Positions 16,180 through 25,263 of a stretch of DNA of 32,769 nucleotides are shown in pieces (the stretch's first letter is position 1; each line of letters starts with the position of its first letter). A program made the translations under genes and the position numbers. Source of the stretch: Deltaproteobacteria bacterium. Its GTDB lineage: Bacteria > Desulfobacterota > DSM-4660 > Desulfatiglandales > Desulfatiglandaceae. The notes beneath the pieces were generated by a model. It saw only the letters and a program-made list of their open reading frames with translations, was not told the origin of the DNA and did not search any database. Where the stretch lies: the NCBI GenBank assembly GCA_016927455.1, contig JAFGMQ010000090.1:1-32769 (forward strand), written 5' to 3'.

Positions 16180-18567
16180 TTAAAAATCCAGGACATCTCT
16201 GATTTTTTTTAAAAGCTCCGGCAGTTGATAAGGCTTTGATATAAAATCAGACGGGCCTGTTTCCACTTTATTCTTAAGATTTCCTTCCAGGGCGTAACCG
16301 CTGGCGATAATAACCTTGATGTCAGGATCAATTTTAACGAGTTCATCAAAGCATTTGAGACCTCCCATGCCTGGCATGCCGACGTCCAGAACCACCAGAT
16401 CAATCTTACCCCTCTGTTCTTTGAAAAGCTCAAGCGCCATTTCTCCACTGCCCGCCGTCAATATATTGTATCCGTACATCTTAAGAATATCAGACCCGAT
16501 ATTGAGAATTCCCTTTTCATCGTCTACGAGCATGATGGTCTCGCAACCGCCCTTAACATCCAGGTCAGACTTCTCCAGGGGTTCAAGTTTCCCGGCGCCT
16601 GAATCCAGGGCCGGAAAATAAACCTTGAAGCAGGTTCCCATATCTGGCTCGCTCTTACAAATTACGTATCCCCCGTGACTCTTAACAATGCCATAAACAG
16701 TGGCAAGGCCTAAACCTGTTCCCTTTCCCGGTGGTTTTAAGGTAAAAAAAGGATCAAAAATGTGTTTCTGAATCTCTTTCTCAATTCCGTGACCACTATC
16801 TGCCACGCTGAGCAGAACATACTCTCCAGGCAATACCCCCGGATGACTGCTGTATGAAGAGATTTCGTCAACGGTTATATTCTCTGTCCTGATGCTGAGT
16901 GTCCCCCCTTCAGGCATCGCGTCACGGGCATTTACAGCAAGGTTCATTATTATCTGCTCAAGCTGGATCGTGTCCCCATTTATTATCTTTATGTCATCAG
17001 TCAGGTCCAGTTGTATGCTTATCATCTTTGGAATCGTTTTTGTAAGCAGCTTATGAACATTTGCAACTTCCTGATTAATATCAACAGGCCGTAATCTGCT
17101 TTCAACCTTACGGCTGAAAATCAACAGCTGTTTTACGAGTTCCCCGGCCCTTTGGCTCAACTGCTCAACCTGGCTCAGATAATTATAGTCCGGATCATCC
17201 GTGTCCTTTCTCATCATCAGCAGCTCGACATAGCCTCCAATCGCCTGAAGCACGTTATTGAAGTCATGTGCTACTCCACCAGCCAGTGTGCCTACTGCCT
17301 CCATTTTCTGGGCATGCATAAGCTGATCTTCAAGCCGTTTTTTTTCCACTTTAGCCTTTTTTCGTTCAGTAAAGTCAGTAATGATCGAAAGGGCAAAACT
17401 CTCTTCTCCGATTTGCATCCTGCGCAGCCTCAAGCCCGCAGGAAATATCTCTCCGTCCTTCTTTCTGCACATGCATTCATAACCTGAATTGGTCCTGGAA
17501 AATGATTTTGCGAATCCCCCTCTGATATCATTCCCAAAGAAATCACCCCTGCACAGTTGATCAATGCCAAGGGATAGAGCTTCCTGATAGTTATATTCAA
17601 ACATGGAAATAAATGTCTGGTTTACATTTATTATTTTTCCGTCAAGGGTGCAGATACATACGGCATCAGGTATTGTATCGGTCAGCATCTGAAGCTGTTT
17701 CCTGCTCTGGTTAAGCTCTTCATTTCTTTGGATAAGTTCCTGATTGATCTCGCTTAACTCCTTTGCATGCATTTTAATCTGTTCAAGCATCAGGTTAAAT
17801 TTCTCTGCCAGAAAACCTATCTCATCTTTCCTGTCAATATCTGATCTGACTTCAAAATCTCCGCTCCCGAATTTCTCAAGAGTATTGACAAGGCTATAAA
17901 CAGGCTTCGTAATAAACCTTGTGCTTAAAATCCCTAAAAACACACCCAGTATGAGAGCAACCGCGCTAAGCCCAAAAATAAGAAACTTTATCCTTCGTAT
18001 CTTTTCCTGAACCAATTCCCAGGAATGGTACATTGTGTCCGTTTCGATGGTATTCAGGTTCTGAAGAACGGTTACAAAACGGGAATGGACATCCCGAAAT
18101 TCATCAATAGCCGTCTTTTTCTCTTTACCTGAGGTTTCCCCGCTGTCGTAATCCTTTAAAACCTTCATTGTCAGGTCAATATACCTGGTAAGAAAAAGCC
18201 TGTTTATCATCACGATGGTCTCTTCTTCAGAAGTCCCCGGTTCCCGCTTTTTCAACTGACTTAGGAATTCCCTCAATGTGAGGATATTATCATGGATGAT
18301 ACTTCGAAGGGCCTCCTTTCTGCTCTCTTTTTCAGCAAGGAGGTATTCATTAACAGAACTCAATATGTTAGTGCTCTTTTGAATAATCTGGGCAATCAGG
18401 TGACGCGCCTCAGCCTTTTCCATTACTTCCACGGAAACCAGCATCTCTGATTCATAAAACTGAATATATGAGACAGCGCCAATAAGAACAGACATTGCAA
18501 CAACAATCAGAAATCCTCCGATCAGCTTTGTGCCTATTGAAGACCTGATTGAAATCTTCATATTCAA
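16180..18567 (-). CDS. Hybrid sensor histidine kinase (TM - periplasmic helical domain - TM - HAMP - PAS - HisKA - HATPase_c - REC)
   Basis: Two TM segments flanking about 155 aa; HAMP RFITKPVYSLVNTLEKFGSGDFEVRSDIDRKDEIGFLAEKFNLM; PAS; H-box LAGGVAHDFNNVLQAIGGY; G-box GKGTGLGLATVYGIVKSHGG; receiver TIMLVDDEKGILNI...DLVVLDVGMPGMGG. Confidence 0.95.
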   Translation of the reverse strand: MNMKISIRSSIGTKLIGGFLIVVAMSVLIGAVSYIQFYESEMLVSVEVMEKAEARHLIAQIIQKSTNILSSVNEYLLAEKESRKEALRSIIHDNILTLREFLSQLKKREPGTSEEETIVMINRLFLTRYIDLTMKVLKDYDSGETSGKEKKTAIDEFRDVHSRFVTVLQNLNTIETDTMYHSWELVQEKIRRIKFLIFGLSAVALILGVFLGILSTRFITKPVYSLVNTLEKFGSGDFEVRSDIDRKDEIGFLAEKFNLMLEQIKMHAKELSEINQELIQRNEELNQSRKQLQMLTDTIPDAVCICTLDGKIINVNQTFISMFEYNYQEALSLGIDQLCRGDFFGNDIRGGFAKSFSRTNSGYECMCRKKDGEIFPAGLRLRRMQIGEESFALSIITDFTERKKAKVEKKRLEDQLMHAQKMEAVGTLAGGVAHDFNNVLQAIGGYVELLMMRKDTDDPDYNYLSQVEQLSQRAGELVKQLLIFSRKVESRLRPVDINQEVANVHKLLTKTIPKMISIQLDLTDDIKIINGDTIQLEQIIMNLAVNARDAMPEGGTLSIRTENITVDEISSYSSHPGVLPGEYVLLSVADSGHGIEKEIQKHIFDPFFTLKPPGKGTGLGLATVYGIVKSHGGYVICKSEPDMGTCFKVYFPALDSGAGKLEPLEKSDLDVKGGCETIMLVDDEKGILNIGSDILKMYGYNILTAGSGEMALELFKEQRGKIDLVVLDVGMPGMGGLKCFDELVKIDPDIKVIIASGYALEGNLKNKVETGPSDFISKPYQLPELLKKIRDVLDF

Positions 18568-18573
18568 CTCTCC

Positions 18574-19746
18574 TTACTTCGCCGAAAGATAATCTGAAAC
18601 AACCTTCCACTTCCCGTCTCTTACAATCCCTATCCTCAGCCGGTCAGTTCCCCTGTGATCTGTTGATGAGAAACTAATGGGAGCAGTTATGCCTCCTGTG
18701 CTGAATTCTTTGATATTCTCCAACCCCTTCTTTATTCCAGGCCCTGATAAATCATCTCCTGCCCTTCTAATTCCCTCAGCCATAACTCTGGCCGTTGTCC
18801 AGCCCTGTATATATCTATGTGATGAGCCTTCAATCCCAATACCCTTCCCGGCATTATATTCACTGATTTCACGGATACCGGGAATCATCTCATCCGTAAA
18901 CAGAAAAGGAAGAAGACCTAAAAATCCTTCGGCAGAATCCTCTGCAAGAGCGATAAGTTTCTCATCAACACACCAGTTCAATCCTATGAAACTGGTCTTT
19001 AGCCCCAACTTTCTGGCGTCTTTGAGAATAACGGAAGTTGCCCATACTGTTTGCTGTATTATAGTGTAATCAACCCCCTTTTCTTTGATCCTCTTCAGTT
19101 GATCGACCGCTTCAAAGGCATCAAGAGATACTATCTCTTCCGCCACGATATCCATGTCGTTAGAAGCAGCATAATCTCTCCCATCGGCTATGGGAGACCT
19201 CCCGAAGGCAGTATCACTGTATATTAAAGCGACTCTCGGTCTGCGTGTTTTTTCTTCCCGGTTTATAAGGATGTATTTCAAGGCTATTCTTATCTGATCA
19301 GAGTATGTCACTCCGATAAGGAAATTATACGGGGCTTTTTCGGCCTGGCCCAATTCAGAGGAATATGAGGCAGACATAAAGGGGATTCTGTCTTTTGTGA
19401 CCTTCGGCATGAGATATTCACTGTCCCCTGTGCCCCAGCCAAAGACAGCATGGACATCCTCGTCTTCAACAAGCATCCTGTAAACCTTTACAGCGCGTGT
19501 AAAAAGATATCCGTAATCCTCATCTATCAATCGTATTGTGCGTCCGTTTATCCCCCCTTTTTCGTTAATATGTTCAATACAATTTCTGATACCATCTGCA
19601 TATGGAATTGAAACCTCATGGGTAAGGCCGGTCAAGGCAAATATCCCTCCTATCCTTATTTCTGAAGAATCCTTTTTGCTCGAACATGCAAATGAAAAAG
19701 GAACGATAATGACAAAAATAATTAGAATGCTTTTTAATGCCCTCAT
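18574..19746 (-). CDS. Periplasmic-binding lipoprotein, branched-chain amino acid ABC type (Peripla_BP_6-like)
   Basis: Lipobox-like FSFAC after signal peptide; IRIGGIFALTGLTHEVSIPYADGIRNCIEHINEKGGINGRTIRLIDEDYGYLFTRAVKVYRMLVEDEDVHAVFGWGTGDSE...PRVALIYSDTAFGRSPIADGRDYA: LivJ/K-like fold. Six bp before the kinase start. Confidence 0.9.
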   Translation of the reverse strand: MRALKSILIIFVIIVPFSFACSSKKDSSEIRIGGIFALTGLTHEVSIPYADGIRNCIEHINEKGGINGRTIRLIDEDYGYLFTRAVKVYRMLVEDEDVHAVFGWGTGDSEYLMPKVTKDRIPFMSASYSSELGQAEKAPYNFLIGVTYSDQIRIALKYILINREEKTRRPRVALIYSDTAFGRSPIADGRDYAASNDMDIVAEEIVSLDAFEAVDQLKRIKEKGVDYTIIQQTVWATSVILKDARKLGLKTSFIGLNWCVDEKLIALAEDSAEGFLGLLPFLFTDEMIPGIREISEYNAGKGIGIEGSSHRYIQGWTTARVMAEGIRRAGDDLSGPGIKKGLENIKEFSTGGITAPISFSSTDHRGTDRLRIGIVRDGKWKVVSDYLSAK

Positions 19747-20083
19747 TATCCCCTCTTTAAAAATGGAGTCTGACCTTGCGGTTTTTTAAAGAATATCATA
19801 TGTCAGCAATATAATTAATATTTCAATTTTCCATTGCATTGTTTTAATATGGTTTCCACAATTTTGTATCCTTTTGATACATTAGTTTTATTTTACATCG
19901 GTATAGATTCAAATGTCCATCCTTCATTTGTCAATATATTTTGAACTGTGTTTTACTATCTTTTAAATTGACAAAAAAACCCTTCCCTGCAAAATTAAAC
20001 ATTTATCAAATGGGCTGAACAAGCCAGCCTGCATTTTGTTGCAGAAAATTGTTATTTCAAAATCTCTTCAGGGGAAGACAACT

Positions 20084-20746
20084 ATGAAGCCTGAATTCAT
20101 TGAAGCGCGTGACTTGCCTGATGCCTGGTTTCAGTGCGTTTACAGCCTGCTTGAAACCGGACGCAGATATGTTATTCAAAGAGGCAGTTATGAAGGTCAG
20201 AGGAGACTTGAATTTGACTTTATTACCGTACATATAAAATACCCGGGTGTACGACCACTGCTCCCTGATATCCCTCCATCCCTTGGAATTCCCAACCCTG
20301 TTGCTGAAGGCTATCTTGATGAATATCTTCCATACCTCATGACTTCCGCAAAGCAGCCCGGCGAGGATTATACCTACGGCCAGTATCTGGAACCTCAGAT
20401 CGCTGAAGTAATTCGCATGTATTCACAGGATGGATACGAAACAAACCAGGCATATATGACAGTGGGGGATCCGCAGGCGATTTTTCTTAATGACCCCCCG
20501 TGTCTTAGAGGAATTGATACACGCATAAGGGACGGAAGGCTTCATTTTATAATATATTTTCGTTCATGGGATTTATGGAACGGTTTTCCGGCCAATCTGG
20601 GGGCTATTCAACTTCTGAAGGAATACATGGCTTCAAGCATAGGCGTTGAAGACGGGGAAATCATAGCCTCAAGCAAAGGCCTTCATATATATGACTATGT
20701 ATGGGATCTGGCCAGGCTGAGAACAATGAAGGATCAATCATCCTGA
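20084..20746 (+). CDS. Thymidylate synthase family protein (ThyA superfamily, divergent/archaeal-like)
   Basis: MKPEFIEARDLPDAWFQCVYSLLETGRRYVIQRGSYEGQRRLEFDFITVHI...NDPPCLRGIDTRIRDGRLHFIIYFRSWDLWNGFPANLGAIQLLKEYMASSIGVEDGEIIASSKGLHIYDY: PPC catalytic-Cys context, FRSWD, FPAN, HIY motifs. ATG at 20084 follows GGGGAAG. Confidence 0.8.
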   Translation: MKPEFIEARDLPDAWFQCVYSLLETGRRYVIQRGSYEGQRRLEFDFITVHIKYPGVRPLLPDIPPSLGIPNPVAEGYLDEYLPYLMTSAKQPGEDYTYGQYLEPQIAEVIRMYSQDGYETNQAYMTVGDPQAIFLNDPPCLRGIDTRIRDGRLHFIIYFRSWDLWNGFPANLGAIQLLKEYMASSIGVEDGEIIASSKGLHIYDYVWDLARLRTMKDQSS

Positions 20747-20938
20747 TGGTCGGGAAAAACCCTTACTCTTCTTCGCATTTCATTTCTCTGCCATTGAAAT
20801 TCAGCTTAATTATGCCTCAATGCACAGATTAAATGATCACGAAATATTTGGAGAAATACTTTTTGGATCCGGCTTTTTTAATTTCCATCCAAAATCACTT
20901 GTTATGGTACTGTAAATCCTGATAAAGAAGCATTCAGC

Positions 20939-21979
20939 ATGGAAACAATCAAGACCGACATAATGGCTATGAGTGTGGATGAAATTGAGGAATGGGCTTC
21001 CGGTATGGGCCTTGAAGCCTATCGAGGCAGGCAGATTCGCCATTGGCTTATGAAAAGGCTGGCCAGGTCCTTTGACGAAATGACTGACATCAAAAAACCT
21101 TTGCGCCTGCTCCTGAAAGAAAGCGCTGACTTTGACTTCCTTGAAAAAACAAATGTCCTTTTATCACAAGACGGTACGGAGAAGTATCTGTTCAGGCTCA
21201 GGGACGGCAATATGATTGAAGCTGTGCATATCCACGAAAAAGACCATTCAACACTCTGCATATCATCCCAGGCAGGCTGTGCAATGGGATGCCGGTTCTG
21301 CCTCACGGGCAGGCAGGGTCTGAAAAGGAACCTTACAGCATCGGAAATCCTTGAACAGGTCATACAGGTAAAGAGATCTGTAAAAGAGCCTGAAAGGCTT
21401 ACAAATATAGTCTTAATGGGCATGGGAGAGCCCCTTGCCAACTACAGGAATGTCCTTAAGGCTGTTGGGAATCTGATCAGTTCAGACGGGATGAACTTAT
21501 CCCATCGTAAAATCACCCTTTCGACCTGCGGACTTATTCCTGAAATGAAAAGGCTTGGAAGGGATATTGGGATAAATCTTGCTGTGTCTCTGAACGCTGC
21601 AGATGATGAAACCCGAAGCTATCTGATGCCTGTAAACCGAAAATATCCTTTGAGCAGACTTATCAAAACGTGCAGGGAATTTCCCCTTCCCAACAGGCGC
21701 ATGATAACTTTCGAATATATACTTATCAGGGATATTAATGACCGCGAAAAGGATGCAATAAACCTTTGCAGCCTTCTGTCCGATATGAGGGCAAAAATAA
21801 ACCTGATTCCCTTTAATCAGTCTTCAGACTCTGACATGGCACAGCCTTCCATGGAAAAGATCCTGAATTTCCAGAAAATACTTTTAGATAATAATTTTAC
21901 TGCCATTATAAGAAAAAGCAAGGGAAGGGATATTATGGCCGCATGCGGGCAACTGGCAGGCCAGGCTGCTGCCAGTTAG
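20939..21979 (+). CDS. rlmN: Dual-specificity RNA methyltransferase RlmN (23S A2503 C2-methyltransferase)
   Basis: CISSQAGCAMGCRFCLTGRQGLKRNLTASEILEQV...TNIVLMGMGEPLANYRNVLKAV...RKITLSTCGLIPEM...NLAVSLNAADDETRSYLMPVNRKYPL: diagnostic RlmN. Confidence 0.97.
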   Translation: METIKTDIMAMSVDEIEEWASGMGLEAYRGRQIRHWLMKRLARSFDEMTDIKKPLRLLLKESADFDFLEKTNVLLSQDGTEKYLFRLRDGNMIEAVHIHEKDHSTLCISSQAGCAMGCRFCLTGRQGLKRNLTASEILEQVIQVKRSVKEPERLTNIVLMGMGEPLANYRNVLKAVGNLISSDGMNLSHRKITLSTCGLIPEMKRLGRDIGINLAVSLNAADDETRSYLMPVNRKYPLSRLIKTCREFPLPNRRMITFEYILIRDINDREKDAINLCSLLSDMRAKINLIPFNQSSDSDMAQPSMEKILNFQKILLDNNFTAIIRKSKGRDIMAACGQLAGQAAAS

Positions 21980-22117
21980 TGTGCCATGATTTCTGTCTCA
22001 CTTTGTAATCACGAATATATTGCTGTCTATACATTGAAGCCGGAACTTGATTTTATCTTGATTTATAATTAAATAATGCTTTAAAAGAAGAATTCTAATT
22101 AATATAAGGCAGACTAT

Positions 22118-22522
22118 ATGATGGAAAATAATCACCAGGACCGTATTGAACTCGATTTTAAGAAGGGAACCGGATTGTTGCCTGCAATTGTCCAGGATTA
22201 TGAATCCGGGAAAGTATTAATGCTTGCATATATAAACGAGGAATCATGGAAAAAGAGTATTCAGACAGGAGAAGCCCATTACTGGAGCAGATCGCGCAAA
22301 GAACTCTGGCATAAAGGCGGAACCTCAGGGCATACCCAGAAGATAATTGAAATCTTTGCTGATTGCGATAATGACACTGTAATCTTCAAGGTGGAGCAGA
22401 CGGGCAAAGCAGCATGCCATCTTGGATATGAATCCTGCTTCCATAAAAAAGTAAATCGAGACGGCACATTTATCATAGAAGAAAAAAAAATATTTGACCC
22501 TGAAAAGGTTTATAAAAAATGA
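22118..22522 (+). CDS. hisI: Phosphoribosyl-AMP cyclohydrolase HisI
   Basis: [88 protein letters not shown]: canonical HisI. Confidence 0.97.
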   Translation: MMENNHQDRIELDFKKGTGLLPAIVQDYESGKVLMLAYINEESWKKSIQTGEAHYWSRSRKELWHKGGTSGHTQKIIEIFADCDNDTVIFKVEQTGKAACHLGYESCFHKKVNRDGTFIIEEKKIFDPEKVYKK

Positions 22523-23391
22523 AAAAACTGAAATTCGGCATCCCGAAAGGAAGCCTTCAAAACGCTACAATTGCGCTTTTTGAAAAATCCGGGTGGAAAA
22601 TAAACGTTAATGATCGCAGTTATTTTCCAGATATTAATGATGAAACAATCGAATGCAATATCTGCCGGGCACAGGAAATGTCCCGCTATGTAGAAAACGG
22701 TGCCCTTGACGCAGGCCTTACCGGAAAGGACTGGATTGAGGAGAATGAATCGGATGTAGTTGTGGTGCAGGACCTGATCTATTCAAAGACGAGTCAAAAA
22801 TCCGCTCGCTGGGTCCTTGCGGTCCCTTCTGATTCCCGAATTAAAAGGCTTGAAGACCTGAAAGGAAAAAAAATCTCCACTGAGCTTGTCAACTTTACAC
22901 AAAGATTTTTCAGAGAAAGAAATATAGATGTCAACGTGGAGTTTTCATGGGGGGCAACAGAGGCCAAGGTGGTTTCGGGGCTTGCGGATGCCATTGTTGA
23001 AGTAACTGAGACAGGAAGCACAATCAAGGCTCATGGTCTTAAAATTCTGTTTGAACTTATGGAAACCAATACCCAGTTGATTGCAAATCCGGCATCTTAT
23101 CAGGACAAATGGAAAAAGGGTAAAATCGATCAGATAACTCTGCTTCTCAATGGCGCTCTCAGGGCTGAAAATATGGTGGGATTAAAGATGAATATCCCGC
23201 AGAAAAGGATAGAGGAGGTGATCAGGATTCTGCCAAGCCTGAACGCCCCCACCGTTGCATCCCTTTATAACTGCAACTGGGCTTCTGTTGAAGTCATTGT
23301 CGAATCAGAAACAGTAAGGGATTTAATACCTGAATTAATAAATGCCGGCGCTCAGGGAATAATTGAATATCCCCTGAACAAGGTTATATGA
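22519..23391 (+). CDS. hisG: ATP phosphoribosyltransferase HisG (long form with C-terminal regulatory domain)
   Basis: [26 protein letters not shown]...[15 protein letters not shown]...[11 protein letters not shown]-like block [53 protein letters not shown]; 290 aa; ATGA overlap with hisI. Confidence 0.96.
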   Translation: MKKLKFGIPKGSLQNATIALFEKSGWKINVNDRSYFPDINDETIECNICRAQEMSRYVENGALDAGLTGKDWIEENESDVVVVQDLIYSKTSQKSARWVLAVPSDSRIKRLEDLKGKKISTELVNFTQRFFRERNIDVNVEFSWGATEAKVVSGLADAIVEVTETGSTIKAHGLKILFELMETNTQLIANPASYQDKWKKGKIDQITLLLNGALRAENMVGLKMNIPQKRIEEVIRILPSLNAPTVASLYNCNWASVEVIVESETVRDLIPELINAGAQGIIEYPLNKVI

Positions 23392-23431
23392 AAAGGTGGC
23401 AAATGCAGCATATGAGTCTTAAGGTCGGTAA

Positions 23432-24586
23432 ATGAGCAGGATAACTGAAAGGGCTCGAAAGATTCCTCCATTCATTGTAATGGAAGTTCTTGAAAAAGCG
23501 CATGAACTTGAAAGAAAAGGCAGGCATATTATTCACCTCGAAATCGGTGAGCCTGATTTTTCTACGCCATCATGTATATGCGAAGCAGGAATGGATGCGA
23601 TCCAGAGAGGGGAGACCCATTACACACACAGCCTTGGCATTATTGAGCTCAGGGAAGCCATATGTGAAAACTATAAAGAGAAATATGGAGTAAGTGTGGA
23701 TCCCGGGCAGGTCATTGTTACTTCCGGCACTTCCCCTGCCCTGCTCATGATTTTTTCAACCCTTCTGGAATCCGGTGATGAAATAATAATATCCAATCCC
23801 CATTATCCCTGCTATCCAAACTTTGTAAATTATCTTGGGGCAAAACCCGGCTTTGTAAATGTATATGAAGAGGACGGCTTTCAGCTCCGGCACGATGAAA
23901 TAAGGAAAAAAATTGGCCCAAGGACTATGGCAATCCTCATAAATTCCCCTTCAAATCCTGCGGGAAACCTTCTTTCAGCCGAGAGAATGGCCGCGATTGC
24001 CGAACTGGGTCTGCCGGTTGTATCGGATGAAATATACCATGGGCTCGTTTACGGAAAAAAAGAACATTCCATTTTGGAATTCACAGATAATGCATTTGTG
24101 CTCAACGGATTTTCAAAGCTCTATGCAATGACAGGCTGGCGACTCGGCTATCTTATAGCCCCGCCTGAATTCATACGCCCTCTCCAGAAAATACAGCAGA
24201 ATTTCTTCATTTCGGCAGGCACAATATCGCAGTGGGCGGGCGTTGCCGCACTGAAAAAGGCTCAGGCCGATGTCGAAAAAATGAAAAAGATATATGATGA
24301 ACGCCGGCGGTACATGATCAAAAAGATTAGAGAACTGGGGTTCGGTCTTGCTGTTGAACCTGAAGGTGCATTTTATATGCTTGTGAATGCAAAGCATCTT
24401 TCCGGCAACTCATATGAACTGGCCTTTGAAATACTTGAAAAGGCCGGGGTCGGCGTTACGCCCGGGATAGATTTCGGCAAAAATGCAGAAGGTTATCTGA
24501 GATTTTCTTATGCTAATTCTCTTGAAAACATAAAAGAAGGCATGAATCGCATTGAAGAGTTTATAAGGAAAAAAACAGGAAATTAG
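23432..24586 (+). CDS. PLP-dependent class I/II aminotransferase (aspartate/alanine aminotransferase-like)
   Basis: MSRITERARKIPPFIVMEVLEKAHELERKGRHIIHLEIGEPDFSTP...VTSGTSPALLMIFSTL...NSPSNPAGNLLS...VSDEIYHGLVY...NGFSKLYAMTGWRLGYLIAP (PLP-binding Lys). Confidence 0.95.
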   Translation: MSRITERARKIPPFIVMEVLEKAHELERKGRHIIHLEIGEPDFSTPSCICEAGMDAIQRGETHYTHSLGIIELREAICENYKEKYGVSVDPGQVIVTSGTSPALLMIFSTLLESGDEIIISNPHYPCYPNFVNYLGAKPGFVNVYEEDGFQLRHDEIRKKIGPRTMAILINSPSNPAGNLLSAERMAAIAELGLPVVSDEIYHGLVYGKKEHSILEFTDNAFVLNGFSKLYAMTGWRLGYLIAPPEFIRPLQKIQQNFFISAGTISQWAGVAALKKAQADVEKMKKIYDERRRYMIKKIRELGFGLAVEPEGAFYMLVNAKHLSGNSYELAFEILEKAGVGVTPGIDFGKNAEGYLRFSYANSLENIKEGMNRIEEFIRKKTGN

Positions 24587-24665
24587 TCTCTCAAGTGCCC
24601 GATTAATACTATTTCTGCCCCGGTATTTCACAATCTTCCTGCGGGAAAAAGGAATTTGAGGATCC

Positions 24666-25256
24666 ATGGATGTTGAATTCTTAACAAGTGTCTTTGCTGA
24701 ACATCAATACCCGCCACCGGACAGGCCTGAGATAGCATTTGCCGGAAAATCCAATGTTGGAAAATCTTCCCTTATCAACACACTTGTAAACCGGAAAAAA
24801 CTTGCAAAGACAAGTTCAAGACCGGGCAGAACCCAGTCAATAAATTTCTTTTCCCTGGGCAATGCCATATATCTGGTTGATCTTCCCGGTTACGGTTTTG
24901 CCCGTGTTCCTCTAAATATCAAGATGTCCTGGAAATCAATGGTGGAAACATACCTGCAGAAACGTAAGAATCTGATGGCAGTAATTGTAATAATGGATAT
25001 CAGGCGTGACGTAAGCCAGGGGGATATTGACCTCTTAAGTTGGCTTAACCAATACAACATAATTGCTGTCCCTGTGCTTACAAAGGCGGATAAACTCTCA
25101 CGCCAGCAGGCAGGGAACAGATTGAGTTTGATAAGAAAGCAGTTTTCAGGTCTTTCAGTGGACACCCCGCTGGTTTTTTCAGCAAAAACAAGCCTGGGAC
25201 GTGAAGAGATATGGAAGAAAATCGGCCAGATCACAGGGTTTGAGTCGAAGATATAG
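24666..25256 (+). CDS. engB: Ribosome biogenesis GTP-binding protein EngB (YihA/YsxC)
   Basis: PPDRPEIAFAGKSNVGKSSLINTLVNRKKLAKTSSRPGRTQSINFFSLGNAIYLVDLPGYGFA...PVLTKADKLSR: diagnostic EngB. Confidence 0.97.
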   Translation: MDVEFLTSVFAEHQYPPPDRPEIAFAGKSNVGKSSLINTLVNRKKLAKTSSRPGRTQSINFFSLGNAIYLVDLPGYGFARVPLNIKMSWKSMVETYLQKRKNLMAVIVIMDIRRDVSQGDIDLLSWLNQYNIIAVPVLTKADKLSRQQAGNRLSLIRKQFSGLSVDTPLVFSAKTSLGREEIWKKIGQITGFESKI

Positions 25257-25263
25257 CATAGTA

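Noticed and set aside
22047-22075. TTGATT/TATAAT-like elements upstream of hisI
   Set aside because: The TATAAT has no good -35 at proper spacing; too weak to call a promoter.
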